From positions 1-6,974 of the forward strand of contig JAMOAF010001101.1 of the NCBI GenBank assembly GCA_023621895.1: DNA of 6,974 nucleotides, written 5' to 3'. Under the pieces are notes generated by a model. That model had not been told where the DNA came from. It was given only the letters and a program-made list of their open reading frames with translations, and did no database searches. This document shows positions 6,212-6,974 of this stretch, in pieces; the first letter of the stretch is position 1, and each line of letters begins with the position of its first letter. The position numbers and the translations under genes are program-made. The DNA comes from Planctomycetota bacterium (GTDB taxonomy: Bacteria > Planctomycetota > Planctomycetia > Pirellulales > Thermoguttaceae).

Positions 6212-6245
6212 ATTGCCGCGGGGGCGGTGCCTCCGAAGCGGCAAT
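6212..6245 (+). promoter_or_regulatory. Strong bulged hairpin in the secG-yicC spacer
   Basis: ATTGCCGC (6212-6219) pairs perfectly with GCGGCAAT (6238-6245). Directly inside, GGGGGC (6220-6225) pairs with GCCTCC (6229-6234), with one G-U pair, around a three-base GGT loop. Only GAA (6235-6237) bulges on the 3' side. That is 14 base pairs in 34 bases, about 45 bases upstream of the yicC start. The bases that follow (TCTCGACGC) are not a T-run, so it is not a standard terminator. It may be a processing or stability element or an attenuator setting yicC level relative to secG. Confidence 0.5.
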
Positions 6246-6291
6246 TCTCGACGCTTGGATCGGTTGCGGTGCGCGACAGGAGTAGGCATCC

Positions 6292-6974
6292 GTGCTACTG
6301 AGCATGACCGGGTTCGGAGAGTCGCAATCGCAACGGGATCGGTTGGCCGTCTCCGTCGAGGTGCGCTGCATCAACAACCGGTATTTCAAGCTGACGACGC
6401 GTTCGACCGAAGGATACGGCCCCTTGGACCCAAGGATCGAGCTGTTGGTGCGGGATCGCATCCGGCGAGGATCGATCCAGGTCAATCTTCGGGTCGAACG
6501 GACTGCGTCGGCGGACGACTATCGTTTGAGCGAGGAGGTGCTCGACGGGTACCGGCGCCAATTGCAGGCGATACAAGAGGCCTGGGGCAGCCGCCAGCCG
6601 ATCGACCCGCAGCAACTCTTGTTGCTCCCCGGCGTCGTCAACGAGACGGCGCCCGGCGTGGAACACGTTGAGGAGGATTGGCCCCTGATCGAGGAGACGT
6701 TGAGGCGGGCTCTCGACGGGCTGGAAGCCATGCGGCGCGAGGAAGGAGCGGCGATGGCCGCCGATCTGGCGGCGAATTTGCAGGTGATTCGCTCCGCCTT
6801 GGACAGCGTGGAGGAGCGGGCCCCGCTGGTGGTGGAGGCTTACCGCAACCGCCTGAATGAGCGTGTCGGCAAGGTCCTGGCGGAGTTGAAAGCCATGCTG
6901 GAGCCCGCCGACATCCTCAAGGAGGTCAGCCTGTTCGCCGATCGTTGCGACATATCCGAAGAGATCGTTCGGCT
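6292..6974 (+). CDS. yicC: YicC/YloC-family endoribonuclease, 5' part (truncated by window end)
   Basis: YicC-family proteins are conserved bacterial endoribonucleases acting in RNA turnover in the cytoplasm. About 227 codons are visible; a full protein is usually about 290 residues. The family opening SMTGFGE is at residues 4-10, followed by VEVRCINNRYFKL and RIRRGSIQVNLRV in the N-terminal domain. The MRREEG motif (about 145-150) leads into the C-terminal helical part, and the last visible residues, DISEEIVRL, are also family-like. The start is GTG at 6292: AGGAG (6278-6282) lies nine bases upstream, and family members have three or four residues before SMTGFG. The ATG at 6304 is too far from that site. 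The 135-base gap from secG contains a strong hairpin. In related genomes guanylate kinase (gmk) often follows; that would be beyond the window. Confidence 0.93.
   Translation, partial: MLLSMTGFGESQSQRDRLAVSVEVRCINNRYFKLTTRSTEGYGPLDPRIELLVRDRIRRGSIQVNLRVERTASADDYRLSEEVLDGYRRQLQAIQEAWGSRQPIDPQQLLLLPGVVNETAPGVEHVEEDWPLIEETLRRALDGLEAMRREEGAAMAADLAANLQVIRSALDSVEERAPLVVEAYRNRLNERVGKVLAELKAMLEPADILKEVSLFADRCDISEEIVR

Noticed and set aside
1..6974. CRISPR array, phage, toxin-antitoxin or other defence system
   Set aside because: No regularly spaced repeats, no paired small genes and no recognisable effector domains occur in the window.

Overview
The window looks like chromosomal DNA of a GC-rich planctomycete, probably near the Pirellulales. 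This rests on four things: a tpiA-secG-yicC gene order that I recall as typical of planctomycetes, a SecA-like protein without the C-terminal zinc motif that ends in the planctomycete-style tail GQDPYLDTPG, a small secreted protein rich in Tyr and Pro (motif ALHPPVYYS...PRAYGYGPWAYPP), and a SecG with an Ala/Pro-rich tail. No database search was possible, so the taxonomic placement is an inference.

Left part (1-2151). The 3' end of an accessory SecA-like ATPase gene reads rightward. It is broken: the protein runs normally to helicase motif V (TNMAGRGT), then about 60-70 residues, including motif VI, are missing and the frame changes, after which the family C-terminus continues to base 659. 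Sixteen bases further on, a convergent gene encodes a HlyD/RND-type membrane-fusion (adaptor) protein with a clear histidine-rich segment.

Middle (2152-4478). A 528-base gene-free stretch holds several inverted repeats, including a symmetrical operator-like dyad at 2340-2365. Then comes queG (epoxyqueuosine reductase, leftward), whose stop codon lies at the base of a G6/C6 hairpin. A divergent gene encodes a 76-residue lipoprotein, followed by about 290 bases without a gene.

Right part (4479-6974). A small secreted Tyr/Pro-rich protein of unknown function is followed by what looks like one operon: tpiA (triose-phosphate isomerase), secG (SecYEG translocon subunit) and yicC (YicC/YloC-family endoribonuclease, cut off by the window end). 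A strong 14-bp bulged hairpin lies in the secG-yicC spacer.

The genes are mainly housekeeping (glycolysis, protein export, tRNA modification, RNA turnover) with two lineage-type envelope proteins. I see no CRISPR array, transposase, phage gene, tRNA or rRNA, and no convincing new multi-gene system. The points most worth a second look are the broken SecA-like gene beside an adaptor gene, the dyad upstream of that adaptor, the His-rich adaptor motif, and the secG-yicC hairpin.
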